Positions 44,528 through 54,772 of a stretch of DNA of 64,000 nucleotides are shown one piece after another. Positions within the stretch are counted from its first letter, which is position 1. Each line of letters starts with the position of its first letter. The notes under the pieces were generated by a model. That model was not told the origin of the DNA. It did not search any database and saw nothing but the letters and a program-made list of their open reading frames with translations. Source of the DNA: Pseudoalteromonas umbrosa. Its GTDB lineage: Bacteria; Pseudomonadota; Gammaproteobacteria; Enterobacterales; Alteromonadaceae. The stretch is from the NCBI RefSeq assembly GCF_030125375.1, contig NZ_JASJUU010000022.1, positions 84,624 through 148,623 of the forward strand, read 5' to 3'. The translations under genes and the position numbers were made by a program.

Positions 44528-45964
44528 GTGACTAAATCCAAAGACACACCCAGCGAGCAACCCTCACAATCTTTTCAATATGACGCCATAATCATAGGTA
44601 CAGGTCCTGGTGGTGAAGGCGCAGCAATGAACTTATCCAAAAGCCAACGCAAAGTAGCTGTCATAGAAAAACAAACATCAGTCGGCGGCGGCTGTGTTCA
44701 TTGGGGCACCATCCCTTCAAAAGCACTGAGACATTCTGTTAGTCGTCTTATTGAGTACAAAGCCAATCCTTTATACCGCTTTACAGAGCGACCAAAGCGA
44801 TTAACGTTTCAAGACATCTTAAATCACGCCAGCGATGTCATAGGCAAACAATCATCACTGCGCTCAAGCTTTTATGATCGCAATCGAATTCACCTTTACC
44901 AAGGTGAAGCCAGCTTTGTTGATGCCAATACGGTGCGAGTAACGCACTTAGATGGCTCTCAAGATGTGCTAACCGCTAAGACCATTGTCATTGCCACAGG
45001 CTCTAGACCTTACCGTCCACCTGAAATCGATTTTGATCATTCGCGCGTCTACGACAGTGATACCATTCTTGGCCTTGAGCACAATCCCCAGCGCGTCATT
45101 GTTTACGGTGCAGGGGTGATTGGCTGTGAATACGCGTCCATTTTTAAAGGTCTTGGCGCGAAAGTTGACTTGATCAATACACGAGATAGATTGCTTTCTT
45201 TTATGGATGATGAAATCTCAGATGCACTCAGCTATCACTTTTGGAACAGCGGCATCGTGATCCGTCACAACGAAGAATTTGCCAAAGTAGAGACCAGTGA
45301 CAAAGGCGTCATTTTACATCTCCAGTCTGGTAAAAAAGTCAAAGCCGATTGTATTTTATGGGCCAATGGTCGAACAGGTAATACTGATAGCTTGAACTTA
45401 GGCGCTGTTGGTCTGAAAGCAGATAGTCGCGGACAATTACGTGTAAACGAGTACTATCAAACGCAAGTAGACAATATTTATGCTGTCGGCGATGTCATCG
45501 GTTACCCGAGCCTTGCCAGTGCAGCGTTTGACCAAGGGCGTATTGCCGCCAATGCCATTGCTAACGGCCAATGTGATGAGCGCTTGATCACTGACATCCC
45601 AACTGGGATTTATACTATCCCAGAAATGAGTTCAGTTGGTAAAACGGAACAAGAACTGACCGCAGCGAAAATCCCTTATGAAGTCGGTAGGGCACAGTTT
45701 AAGCACCTTGCACGGGCGCAAATTGCCAGTACAGAAGTAGGCAGTTTAAAAATATTATTCCATAGCAAAACCAAAGAAATCTTGGGGATCCACTGCTTTG
45801 GCGAACGAGCTTCTGAAATTGTGCATATCGGCCAAGCCATTATGGAACAAAAAGGCGAAGGCAATAACGTCGAATATTTTGTCAATACAACCTTCAATTA
45901 TCCAACGATGGCAGAGGCCTATCGCGTTGCTGCTCTCAATGGCCTCAACAGGCTATGTGACTAA
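44528..45964 (+). CDS. sthA: Soluble pyridine nucleotide transhydrogenase
   Basis: 478 residues from GTG 44528. FAD-binding IIIGTGPGGEGAAM, then GGGCVHWGTIPSKALRH. As in other SthA proteins, the second Cys of the usual disulfide is Thr, which separates it from lipoamide dehydrogenase. The NAD-binding GAGVIGCEYASIF and the FAD contact YAVGDVIGYPSLASAA follow. It balances NADPH and NADH. 44 bp after the desaturase gene on the same strand, possibly cotranscribed. Confidence 0.96.
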   Translation: MTKSKDTPSEQPSQSFQYDAIIIGTGPGGEGAAMNLSKSQRKVAVIEKQTSVGGGCVHWGTIPSKALRHSVSRLIEYKANPLYRFTERPKRLTFQDILNHASDVIGKQSSLRSSFYDRNRIHLYQGEASFVDANTVRVTHLDGSQDVLTAKTIVIATGSRPYRPPEIDFDHSRVYDSDTILGLEHNPQRVIVYGAGVIGCEYASIFKGLGAKVDLINTRDRLLSFMDDEISDALSYHFWNSGIVIRHNEEFAKVETSDKGVILHLQSGKKVKADCILWANGRTGNTDSLNLGAVGLKADSRGQLRVNEYYQTQVDNIYAVGDVIGYPSLASAAFDQGRIAANAIANGQCDERLITDIPTGIYTIPEMSSVGKTEQELTAAKIPYEVGRAQFKHLARAQIASTEVGSLKILFHSKTKEILGIHCFGERASEIVHIGQAIMEQKGEGNNVEYFVNTTFNYPTMAEAYRVAALNGLNRLCD

Positions 45965-45974
45965 TTAATAACAC

Positions 45975-45996
45975 AGCGGCTGCATCATCAGCCGCT
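45975..45996. terminator. Hairpin between sthA and the outer-membrane barrel gene
   Basis: An 8-bp perfect stem, AGCGGCTG and CAGCCGCT, loop CATCAT, between convergent genes. It is followed by AATTAAAAA on the plus strand and GTGTTATTAATT on the minus strand, so T-runs are weak. Probably bidirectional. Confidence 0.55.
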
Positions 45997-45998
45997 AA

Positions 45999-47258
45999 TT
46001 AAAAACGGTATTCCCCACTGAGCCGCCATAACTGTTCTATTTGACGCGTTGGTAAATTATCATCGGCACGATTGGCCACTTTTGTCTCTAAGTATTGAAA
46101 CTCAGCCCCAAAGTGCCAGCTCTTGGAATAACGCCACTTAACTGTCGCTGTCACAGCCCCGCCGTCGCTTTCATTGGGGTCGAACGCCCAGTGGTCCATG
46201 TCTTGGACTCTAAATTGCTCAATACGGCCACTGATTCTAAATTTCTGCCAGCGATGCGTCAGCAGTATAAATTGACTGTCAAAATCATTATCTACGCCGC
46301 GAGAAAACCCCATCGCCGTATTCCCCGCCATTGCTTGGGCAATCACATGCGTTTGCTTAGTTATCTTGTACTTATATGCCAAGCTCCAAAACTTGGTGTC
46401 CCAAGCATATTGGCCCGTTTTATAATTAAGCACTTCTGGATCACCATTATTGTCATACCAATATGCCCGCAAGTCATGACGGTTTTGATAACTCCAATGT
46501 GCACCAACATAATAACCAAAACGGCCATCAATCTCAGTGAATGGCTCTATTTGCCAAGCTTGCTTGCTTAATTGCGGTGTCATAAAGCCCGCTGTTGGAC
46601 GCAGCGCCAGCACTTCATTAAAAACAGATTGCCTATCATGGGGTGCAAACCCGCGCCATGCCAACACAGCACCAAGGGGATCGTTCCCCTTATAAAGCCC
46701 CGCAACCCATTGCCAATTGTGTAAACTCGGTTTTGCTAACCGCTTACCACTGCGCTTGATGCTGGCCTCAATACCTATCACTCTTAGCTCCTCGCCAAGC
46801 CATGCGTTGAGTGCTGAGTAACCATAGTTGTATGGCGAAGACCAGCCAATGTCCGGATTTTCCAACGACATTTTCGGGTAAAACCCACCTACACGTACTT
46901 GCGGTTGATAGGCCCCCTCTACCACAGGCTTATATTCTGCAAATAATTCCGTAAACCCAACTTTTGCCTCAGGGTCAGGCACATACTGCACACTGCTGTG
47001 TGCCGACCAGCTATCGCCCAGTTCAAAACGAGATTGTAACAAAGCTCTGCTGATATTAACGCCACCATCCCCTTGACCAAATCGATTCACTGATGCACCC
47101 CAAGCATACCAAGATGGGTAGGCACTAATTGATTGCCAACTGGCTTGAATTTGTCCTTTATGCTGTGCAGCATAAGTCTGCACCGGGACACTCATCAGCC
47201 CAGCTAGCAGTAACCACATTGACGGCGCGGTAAGTATATTTAAAGTAGCTTTATTCAT
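45999..47258 (-). CDS. Outer-membrane beta-barrel (porin-like) protein
   Basis: 419 residues from ATG 47258 (MNKATLNILTAPSMWLLLAGLMS... signal cut after TYAA); the longer open frame to 47312 would add 18 unlikely residues. The mature chain shows alternating strands rich in Trp/Tyr and ends RLSGEYRF, with the terminal Phe typical of outer-membrane barrels. No specific family recognised. It overlaps the cupredoxin gene upstream by 8 bp, so the pair is coexpressed and probably functionally linked. Confidence 0.75.
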   Translation of the reverse strand: MNKATLNILTAPSMWLLLAGLMSVPVQTYAAQHKGQIQASWQSISAYPSWYAWGASVNRFGQGDGGVNISRALLQSRFELGDSWSAHSSVQYVPDPEAKVGFTELFAEYKPVVEGAYQPQVRVGGFYPKMSLENPDIGWSSPYNYGYSALNAWLGEELRVIGIEASIKRSGKRLAKPSLHNWQWVAGLYKGNDPLGAVLAWRGFAPHDRQSVFNEVLALRPTAGFMTPQLSKQAWQIEPFTEIDGRFGYYVGAHWSYQNRHDLRAYWYDNNGDPEVLNYKTGQYAWDTKFWSLAYKYKITKQTHVIAQAMAGNTAMGFSRGVDNDFDSQFILLTHRWQKFRISGRIEQFRVQDMDHWAFDPNESDGGAVTATVKWRYSKSWHFGAEFQYLETKVANRADDNLPTRQIEQLWRLSGEYRF

Positions 47259-47943
47259 AGTCATCAAACTCATCTGAGAAGTCTTCTTTGGGCTTAAATA
47301 ACGACTGGTCAAGTTGATAGATCAAAGCATTGGAAGTAGGCAATACTTTTATCATCTTGCTCTCAGGTTTATCTAGATTGGCAAACCCTTCATGCCAGAC
47401 TTGCATGGACAAACTATCAATTGGGGTGTCTGGAAGCTCGATAGTTGCTTTCCCCTGCCCATTGGTGATCGCAAAATAAGTGGAGTCCACCACCAGAATA
47501 TAGCCCAACATCCAGTCATGGATATTGCAGCCCAACTCAACAACACCGGTGTTACCAAAATTGAGAGATTGTGGACTGTCACGATACAACTTAAATTCAA
47601 ATGGTTGAGCTGGTGAAAACGAGTAAACATGATGCAAAATCGAGTCGTAATTGGGAAAAGAAACCTCAGCACCTTTGGGTACTACCAAAATATGTGGTGT
47701 GAAAGCACGGTCTTTTTGACCCATTTTGTAGATTTGTCGAAATTTGTTGGCAGATAGCGGAAGTTGCTTACTTTCAAACCACACCACCGCATCTTTAACC
47801 GCTTCTCCCTTGGCGTCTTTCACCTGCACTGTAATAGGCTTTGCTAATACCCACGAAGATACCAAGTAAGTGCTTAGCATAAGTCCGTACTGCCACTTTG
47901 CTCGCTTTTTATTTACTCTATTTACTTGCTGTGTCAGTTGCAT
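47251..47943 (-). CDS. Periplasmic cupredoxin-like protein
   Basis: 230 residues with an N-terminal signal or anchor (ending VLAKP). The blue-copper pattern is visible: VPKGAEVSFPNYDSILHHVYSFS supplies the first His, and LGCNIHDWMLGY gives Cys, His and Met, the type-1 copper ligand set; the first segment is given here as a motif, not in full. Related proteins are labelled methylamine utilisation proteins, but no amine pathway is nearby. Role likely electron transfer or copper handling, coupled to the overlapping barrel protein. Confidence 0.8.
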   Translation of the reverse strand: MQLTQQVNRVNKKRAKWQYGLMLSTYLVSSWVLAKPITVQVKDAKGEAVKDAVVWFESKQLPLSANKFRQIYKMGQKDRAFTPHILVVPKGAEVSFPNYDSILHHVYSFSPAQPFEFKLYRDSPQSLNFGNTGVVELGCNIHDWMLGYILVVDSTYFAITNGQGKATIELPDTPIDSLSMQVWHEGFANLDKPESKMIKVLPTSNALIYQLDQSLFKPKEDFSDEFDDYE

Positions 47944-48105
47944 CTAGCACAATCCTTATCCGACTTTATTTTTCATTTGAGTATAGACCGGACGACGTAA
48001 ATTATGCATTCATCGCATTTTAATTTTGAATACGTATGCAAACCATTTAGAGCCTGAAACTAAGCCCGTAAGCTAACAGTAACTCGTTGCCATATGGAAA
48101 AAAAC

Positions 48106-50166
48106 ATGCGCTATTCAAGTTCATTTTGCTCAGCAGTTGGCCTGACGGTCAGTTTATTCACACTCTCACCTACGGTGTATGCTGCAAACTTCAACATCTC
48201 ATCCCCTGACCAGCAGCTTACCTTCACTATCAGTGATGATAATACCCAACCAAGATATCAAGTCGCGTTTAAAGGTCAAACAGTGATCAACCCTTCTAAA
48301 TTGGGATTTGACTTTGCCAGAGCGCCATCAATGCGAAATAACTTGTATATCAGCAGCGCTGAGCGTAAATCACATCATGAAACTTGGCAACAACCTTGGG
48401 GTGAAGCGAGGAATATTGTCGATCACCACAATGAACTATTGGTTACTTTTGCGGATAAAGACAGCAAAATTGTGCAATATCGAGTACGAATTCGTGTTTT
48501 CGATGACGGTCTGGGATTTCGTTATGAAGTCAATCAAGATGAAGCCAGATATATTACCCGCGAGCTAACTGAATTCAGTATTACGGATAGTGGCGACAGT
48601 ACCGCATGGTGGATCCCTGCGCGAGGCTGGAATCGCTATGAATACACCTACAATACCACGCCACTGCATGATGCTGCACATGTGCACACGCCTTTTACGT
48701 TTAAAAACAAATACGGCGTACACTTAAGTATTCATGAAGCCGCACTGGTAGATTATGCCGGTATGACACTAAATCAGCGCAGACCGGGCACCTTCATTAG
48801 CGATTTAACACCATGGTCTGATGGTATCGCGGTGAAAACTAACGGCCGCTTTAATTCCCCATGGCGCACCATTCAAGTTGGTGAACAAGCCAAAGACTTA
48901 CTTAACTCGCACCTGATCTTAAACTTAAATGAACCTAACAAACTCGGTGATGTGTCTTGGGTTGAGCCGGGTAAATATACAGGGATATGGTGGGGCATGC
49001 ATATCGGCAAGCACACTTGGGGCAGCGGCGATAAACATGGCGCCACTACAGAGCGCACCAAGGAATATTTAAGCTTTGCCGCAGAGCATGGCTTTGATGG
49101 CGTGTTAGTTGAAGGTTGGAACACTGGATGGGACAGCGACTGGTTCTATAATGGTGATGTATTTAGTTTCACGCAGCCTTATCCTGACTTTGACTTTAAG
49201 GCTATCAAGGCCCATGCCGATAAGGTTGGCGCAAAACTCATTGGTCACCACGAAACTTCTGGCAACGTCAGTAACTACCGCAACCAAATGGATGCAGCAT
49301 TTAAGTTATACGCAAAAAATAATGTCAGCCAAATCAAAACAGGTTACGTCGCTGATGGTGGCAATATCAAACGTATCGATGAGCGCGGCCATGCTCGCTT
49401 TGAATGGCATGATGGTCAGTTCATGGTTAATGAATACCTAGACAACATCAAGCTTGCTGCAAAATACAAGCTCAGCATTAATACCCATGAGCCTATCAAG
49501 GACACAGGATTGCGCCGTACTTATCCAAACTGGATGACCCGCGAAGGCGCGCGCGGCCAAGAATTTAATGCATGGGGTACGCCACCTAACCCACCAGAGC
49601 ACATTCCCATGCTGGCATTCACACGCATGCTATCGGGCCCAATGGACTTTACACCAGGTATTTTTGACATGGGCTTTAACGGCCTAGGTGATAAAACAAA
49701 CCGCCCACAAACCACACTCGCAAAACAACTTGCCCAATACGTAGTGTTATATAGCCCTGTGCAAATGGCGGCTGATTTACCAGAAAATTACCTCGCAAAA
49801 CCAGATGCATTTCAATTTATCAAAGATGTACCGACGGACTGGGAACAGAGTATCGCATTGGCTGGTGAAGCCGGAGACTACGTGGTATTTGCTCGTCAAG
49901 AACGTGCTCGCGGCAAGTACACAGGTAAAGATTGGTATTTGGGCGCTATCACAGATGAACATGCACGAAAAATTGATGTGAAACTCGACTTTTTAGCAGA
50001 GAATACTCGCTACGAAGCGTATATTTACCAAGATGGCAAAGGTGCCAATTGGCAAGATAACCCATACGCACTGGACATCAAAAAGCAAATCGTCACCGCC
50101 AAAGACAGTTTAACACTGCAACTGGCCACCAGCGGCGGCACTGCAATTCGCTTTAAAGCCCTTTAA
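48106..50166 (+). CDS. GH97 family alpha-glucosidase (SusB-like)
   Basis: 686 residues from ATG 48106, preferred because GGAAA sits about 8 nt upstream; ATG 48094 would add four residues. Signal peptide cut after VYAA. The N-terminal beta-sandwich (FNISSPDQQLTFTI) precedes a (beta/alpha)8 barrel. INTHEPIKDTGLRRTYPN and REGARGQE hold the Glu residues that correspond to the catalytic acids and bases of inverting GH97 enzymes. It releases glucose from alpha-glucans in the periplasm. Followed by its own terminator; the neighbouring MFS gene is convergent. Confidence 0.93.
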   Translation: MRYSSSFCSAVGLTVSLFTLSPTVYAANFNISSPDQQLTFTISDDNTQPRYQVAFKGQTVINPSKLGFDFARAPSMRNNLYISSAERKSHHETWQQPWGEARNIVDHHNELLVTFADKDSKIVQYRVRIRVFDDGLGFRYEVNQDEARYITRELTEFSITDSGDSTAWWIPARGWNRYEYTYNTTPLHDAAHVHTPFTFKNKYGVHLSIHEAALVDYAGMTLNQRRPGTFISDLTPWSDGIAVKTNGRFNSPWRTIQVGEQAKDLLNSHLILNLNEPNKLGDVSWVEPGKYTGIWWGMHIGKHTWGSGDKHGATTERTKEYLSFAAEHGFDGVLVEGWNTGWDSDWFYNGDVFSFTQPYPDFDFKAIKAHADKVGAKLIGHHETSGNVSNYRNQMDAAFKLYAKNNVSQIKTGYVADGGNIKRIDERGHARFEWHDGQFMVNEYLDNIKLAAKYKLSINTHEPIKDTGLRRTYPNWMTREGARGQEFNAWGTPPNPPEHIPMLAFTRMLSGPMDFTPGIFDMGFNGLGDKTNRPQTTLAKQLAQYVVLYSPVQMAADLPENYLAKPDAFQFIKDVPTDWEQSIALAGEAGDYVVFARQERARGKYTGKDWYLGAITDEHARKIDVKLDFLAENTRYEAYIYQDGKGANWQDNPYALDIKKQIVTAKDSLTLQLATSGGTAIRFKAL

Positions 50167-50172
50167 AATGCA

Positions 50173-50200
50173 AAAAGAGCAGGATTTCCTGCTCTTTTTT
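50173..50200. terminator. Bidirectional terminator, GH97 / MFS
   Basis: A 9-bp stem, AGAGCAGGA and TCCTGCTCT (50176-50195), flanked by AAAA and TTTTTT, lies between convergent genes. Confidence 0.85.
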
Positions 50201-50233
50201 CAACTCAGACCAGTACTCATTGTACAGCCTGAA

Positions 50234-51424
50234 TCATGCACTGTTTGAGGCTGCTTCAGCGGCATTTAATTTACGTAAATGCGGAGTGATAAACTGACTT
50301 AATAACAAAGAGCATGCAGCCAGTGCAGCACCGAAGTAAAACACCAATGATTGGTCGTATAGCCACACCACACCAAAGCTAGCAGGGATCACTACAGCGG
50401 CAATATGGTTGATGGTAAAGCTCACCCCAGCAGTTGCGGCAATGTCTTCAGGTCGCGCAATCTTCTGAAAGTACGTCTTTAATGCAATAGCCATCGCAAA
50501 GAAAATATGGTCTACCACATATAGCACTGCCGCTAATTGCGCCGATTCCACCAGAGCATATCCAACAAATACTAGGATCAAACCTATGTACTCAACCGTC
50601 AGCGCTTTTTGCTCACCAATGCGTCCTATCCAACTACCTATTTTTGGCGCCAAAAAGATATTAATGACGTGGTTAAGCATATACAAGGCGGTAATTTCTG
50701 CGACGTCATAGCCAAACTTCTCAACCATCAAAAAGCCTGCAAACACCATAAAAATTTGTCGACGTGCACCGGAGAAGAATACCAGTAAGTAATACAAGCT
50801 ATATTCTTTGCGCAATATAAGCTTTTTATTCTGTGGTGACGCAGCCACAAAATGTCGATGCGTCATCGCCATGAATATCGTCACGGCAAGGCCTGCCCCA
50901 CCAATTAATAGGTACATCCACACATAGTCACTTTGCAACCAAGTAAACCCGACCCAGATCACCGCAAATGTCCCCAGCGCAGCCATTGATTTAATGGATA
51001 ACAGCTTGCCTAACTTCTCGGCAGCTTCGTCTTTTTTAAACCATTGTAAACTCAATGATTGATTGAGTGTCTCGAAGTAATGAAAGCCAATCGACATCAA
51101 CACTGTGGTGGCATATAAGCCATAGATAGTCGGAAATAATCCGGTGATAGCCACCCCAATAGACAACACACACAGGCTTACCAAAGCAAAGGTTTGCTCT
51201 TTTAACACCAACAAGATAAACACCGCGGTAAAGGCAAGAAAGCCGGGAATTTCTCGTAAAGATTGCAACATACCCATGTTTGCGCCGGTGAAGTCTGCCG
51301 CTTCCACCGCAAAGTTATTTAACATGGCAGTCCAACCAGCAAATGCCATTGCCATAACAATGGTAGCTAACACTAAAAAGCTCATTGGTGAGGGGGTAAA
51401 CCGCCCAAATACTTGTTTTTCCAT
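50234..51424 (-). CDS. MFS transporter
   Basis: 396 residues with about 12 hydrophobic segments (MSFLVLATIVMAMAFAGWTA onward), a cytoplasmic loop near HRHFVAASPQNKKLILRKE, and paired loops rich in Lys/Arg. No substrate can be read from sequence. Divergent from an AraC regulator with a 74-bp gap, which suggests that regulator controls it; the flanking GH97 and GH20 genes hint at sugar uptake, but efflux is equally possible. Confidence 0.85.
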   Translation of the reverse strand: MEKQVFGRFTPSPMSFLVLATIVMAMAFAGWTAMLNNFAVEAADFTGANMGMLQSLREIPGFLAFTAVFILLVLKEQTFALVSLCVLSIGVAITGLFPTIYGLYATTVLMSIGFHYFETLNQSLSLQWFKKDEAAEKLGKLLSIKSMAALGTFAVIWVGFTWLQSDYVWMYLLIGGAGLAVTIFMAMTHRHFVAASPQNKKLILRKEYSLYYLLVFFSGARRQIFMVFAGFLMVEKFGYDVAEITALYMLNHVINIFLAPKIGSWIGRIGEQKALTVEYIGLILVFVGYALVESAQLAAVLYVVDHIFFAMAIALKTYFQKIARPEDIAATAGVSFTINHIAAVVIPASFGVVWLYDQSLVFYFGAALAACSLLLSQFITPHLRKLNAAEAASNSA

Positions 51425-51498
51425 TTACTATCCTAAGCACATTGAGTGAAACGCCTGTCTAGTATATGCTCAATTAACACTGGCCAAAATCCAAAAAT

Positions 51499-52305
51499 AT
51501 GACAGAGAATTTATCAAAACAGACAAATCAGCCATGGCTAAAAGTACAATCTCGCTTCAAACGTAAACAGTTAGGCAGGCCGGTATTTCCCCGTGCCACG
51601 ACCATGCCTGAGTGGGAACATGTTGAAGAGCACACGCATACATGGGGACAACTCACTTATATCAGTGACGGCGTCATGACCATTTTCACACCGCAAGGTA
51701 GCTTTGTTATCCCACCCCAACAAGCGCTGTGGATCCCACCAAATGTCGCACATGAAACCTATTGTCGGTATGGCGGGCATTTTCGCAGTGTGTACATAGA
51801 TCAAAAGTATCAATGCGTACTGGGTAGTCAGGCTAAATCTTTGGTTGTCGACCCGTTATTAAAAGCCATGATTTTGGAGATCTGTACTTGGTCTGATGAT
51901 TACACTTTGGATGATAAAATCCTGCGCTTTGTCGAAGTATTCATTGACCGCCTTGAGCAAGCCCCCACCAGCGACTTTTTTATTCCCAGAGCTCAAGACT
52001 CGCGCTTGCACCCAATTGTATCTGAGCTCTACGCCAATCCGGGCAGTCCACTCACTTTGGAGCAATGGGGACAAACTGTCGGCGCATCGAGTCGCACATT
52101 AAATCGCTTATTTCACAAAAGCTTTGATATGGGATTTAGCCAATGGAAACAAAAGCTCAGGGCACTGCGCGCAGTAGAAATGCTGAATGCTGGACAATCT
52201 CAACAAGCCATTGCTCAGCAGCTAGGGTTTGAGTCTAGCAGCGCATTTAATACCGCATTTAAAAAAGTTCTAGGTGTGCCACCCAAACAATACATAAAGG
52301 CCTAG
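51499..52305 (+). CDS. AraC-family regulator with cupin sensor
   Basis: 268 residues. The N-terminal cupin (VEEHTHTWGQLTYISDG, IPPQQALWIPPNVAHE) resembles AraC-type sensors. The C-terminal double helix-turn-helix contains LTLEQWGQTVGASSRTLNRLF and IAQQLGFESSSAFNTAFKKV, ending PKQYIKA. It probably responds to a small ligand and regulates the divergent MFS gene. Confidence 0.92.
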   Translation: MTENLSKQTNQPWLKVQSRFKRKQLGRPVFPRATTMPEWEHVEEHTHTWGQLTYISDGVMTIFTPQGSFVIPPQQALWIPPNVAHETYCRYGGHFRSVYIDQKYQCVLGSQAKSLVVDPLLKAMILEICTWSDDYTLDDKILRFVEVFIDRLEQAPTSDFFIPRAQDSRLHPIVSELYANPGSPLTLEQWGQTVGASSRTLNRLFHKSFDMGFSQWKQKLRALRAVEMLNAGQSQQAIAQQLGFESSSAFNTAFKKVLGVPPKQYIKA

Positions 52306-52402
52306 TTCCCAAAGCATGGTGTGCTTTTCCGTCAGATTTTGGTAACTTAAATGGATAAAAAACCACCACACTGGTGTTCTGATAACCAAGCAAGGAATAG
52401 AT

Positions 52403-54772
52403 ATGCTGCGTTTTGTACTGCTCATCATTGGCTTTTTTCACTTACCGGTTTGGGCAGCCAAGTCTAATTTGCACCTGATGCCCTACCCGCACAGTATCAC
52501 ATTAGAAGAAGGGACATTTAACGCCAGTATGCCATTGCGTGTATACCTGCCAAACTTATCAAAACAACGCAGCCAATATCTGAAGCGACAACTCAGAGAT
52601 ACCTTCAGTAATATACGCTTCACGCAAAAGATGGGCCGAGCTGATATCATTTTTGAAGTCACGGGCACTTCAGCACTGAACCCGAGTATAAATCAAAACG
52701 AAAGCTATCAATTAGCCGTCACCCCAAAAGGCATCAGGATCCATGCTTCTCAATATTGGGGGATCAACTATGCATTGCAAACACTCAGGCAATTAGCCTA
52801 TCAGTTTCCAAGCCAGATCCCCGCGATGATCATTGATGATGCGCCTCGATTTGCATGGCGAGGATTAATGATCGACAGTGCTCGACATTTTATCCCGCTC
52901 GATGATATTAAGCGCCAGATTGACGGCATGGTATCTGCCAAACTCAACGTTTTGCATTGGCACCTCACCGATGATCAAGGCTGGCGTTTTGCCAGTGTAA
53001 ATTATCCTAAGCTACAACAACTGGCTTCCGATGGCCAGTACTATACCCAAGCCGAAATGGCTGAGGTAGTTGCCTATGCAGGTGTACGTGGGATCCGTGT
53101 TATTCCTGAAATAGATCTGCCTGGACATGCATCTGCACTGGCAGTTGCTTACCCAGATTTAATGGCAAGCCCAGGCCCCTATGCAATGGAGCGTGGCTGG
53201 GGCGTATTCAAGCCCTTAATTGACCCTAGTAACCCCAATACTGGTGTCTTTATTAAACACATCATCGCGGAGCTTGCTGCCATCTTTCCAGATCCCTACG
53301 TACATATCGGTGGGGATGAAGTTAAACCCGATCATTGGCTAGAAAGCGAAGCTGTTAAGGCTTACATGCAAACACAGGGGCTCAACTCTGCTATTGAATT
53401 ACACAATCACTTTAACCTCAGAGTACAATCTCTGCTGAGCGCCTACAACAAAGTGTTGATGGGCTGGGATGAGATCTTTCAATCAGAGCTCAACAATGCA
53501 GTGGTGATCCAATCTTGGCGCGGATTTGATTCCCTGACCCAATTGACCAATGCTGGACATATGGGTGTTCTGTCTGCGGGTTTTTACATCGATCAGCCTC
53601 AGTACACCAGCTATCACTACCGCAATGATCCCATGCCTCAAAAACCCATCACGCAAAACAATATAAATCACGATAAAAGATGGCGGGCATGGCAATTTAA
53701 CATCACTCGGCTTAAAAGCTCGCCCGTCACAGGTCACTTTGTTTTGGCAACAGATAATGATAAAAACCAAATCGGCTATGTCTCTATCGATGGACGCAAA
53801 TTAATTGCAATAGAGCAACTTGAAACGCTCGCCAATATCACGCGTTTTGACATTGATACTTGGATGGGCCCGGTGCGCTTTAGTTTTATCAAAGATCACC
53901 CTGCACAAAGCCAAATATTGATAGGGAATACCCCCTATGAACATCACATTAGCACACTGCCTGATATACCCAATTTACACTCATCTCAATTTGCAACCAT
54001 TCCGAGTGCACAAGCAGCCAAGCGCATACTTGGTGGTGAAGCAACCATATGGAGTGAGTTGATCATGCCCTATAATCTCGATCTGAGGATTTGGCCCAGA
54101 CTCTATGCAATCGCAGAGCGACTGTGGTCACCTCAAAACTTACAAGATGAGCAGCAAATGTATCAGCGTCTAAAAACACTGGATCAGTTTGCAGCTCAAC
54201 GTATTGGCCTCAAACACCAAGTTCAACACCAACAAGGGCTAGCTACGTTGAGTAATCAAGGAGATGTTGACGCACTCAAACGCTTTAGCCAACTGGTGGA
54301 GCAAGCTCAGTATTACACTCGCCATCATGTTAAATATCAACAAAATCTCTACCACCAGCTAGCACCATTAAATGCCTTAGTTGATTTTCTCCCAGCAGAG
54401 AGTCTGTATCTACGTCAATGGCACATTCATCTGCAGAAAAATAACACACCAACACGCTATTTAACCTTGCAAAATGCGTATCAAAGCTGGTTAGCGGATA
54501 TTCCCAAACTCAAGACCACATTTGCACAATCAAGCAATTTGGCTGCACTCCAACCTCTGTTGGTACAACACCAAAAAAGCATTCAACTTGGTCTGCAAGT
54601 ATTGAAGTACTGCCAAAATCAACCATACAGTACTGATATCGATGCACTGCGTGCTGAGATTTGGCAACAAACTCGCCTTCACGGCGAGCTCATTTTAGCG
54701 GTGAATCATTTAACCGAAGCCATATTAGATAGTTGCTTTATGCAACAAAATTCGACGCCATCAATAAACTAA
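52403..54772 (+). CDS. GH20 beta-N-acetylhexosaminidase
   Basis: 789 residues with signal peptide (cut after VWAA). The N-terminal GH20b-like fold (to about 140) is followed by the catalytic barrel: RGLMIDSARHFIPLDDIK, LHWHLTDDQGWR, and HIGGDE with Asp305-Glu306, the substrate-assisted catalytic pair. Between SAGFYIDQPQYTSYHY and LGGEATIWSE there is an extra segment of about 130 residues that usual GH20 enzymes lack. A helical C-terminal region of about 180 residues follows AERLWSP. It removes terminal GlcNAc, for example from chito-oligomers, matching the GH18 chitinase further right. It overlaps the next convergent gene by 4 bp. Confidence 0.93.
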   Translation: MLRFVLLIIGFFHLPVWAAKSNLHLMPYPHSITLEEGTFNASMPLRVYLPNLSKQRSQYLKRQLRDTFSNIRFTQKMGRADIIFEVTGTSALNPSINQNESYQLAVTPKGIRIHASQYWGINYALQTLRQLAYQFPSQIPAMIIDDAPRFAWRGLMIDSARHFIPLDDIKRQIDGMVSAKLNVLHWHLTDDQGWRFASVNYPKLQQLASDGQYYTQAEMAEVVAYAGVRGIRVIPEIDLPGHASALAVAYPDLMASPGPYAMERGWGVFKPLIDPSNPNTGVFIKHIIAELAAIFPDPYVHIGGDEVKPDHWLESEAVKAYMQTQGLNSAIELHNHFNLRVQSLLSAYNKVLMGWDEIFQSELNNAVVIQSWRGFDSLTQLTNAGHMGVLSAGFYIDQPQYTSYHYRNDPMPQKPITQNNINHDKRWRAWQFNITRLKSSPVTGHFVLATDNDKNQIGYVSIDGRKLIAIEQLETLANITRFDIDTWMGPVRFSFIKDHPAQSQILIGNTPYEHHISTLPDIPNLHSSQFATIPSAQAAKRILGGEATIWSELIMPYNLDLRIWPRLYAIAERLWSPQNLQDEQQMYQRLKTLDQFAAQRIGLKHQVQHQQGLATLSNQGDVDALKRFSQLVEQAQYYTRHHVKYQQNLYHQLAPLNALVDFLPAESLYLRQWHIHLQKNNTPTRYLTLQNAYQSWLADIPKLKTTFAQSSNLAALQPLLVQHQKSIQLGLQVLKYCQNQPYSTDIDALRAEIWQQTRLHGELILAVNHLTEAILDSCFMQQNSTPSIN

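Noticed and set aside
44660..44720. Missing second Cys of the redox disulfide in the sthA product, suspected defect
   Set aside because: The Thr at this place is normal for SthA transhydrogenases.
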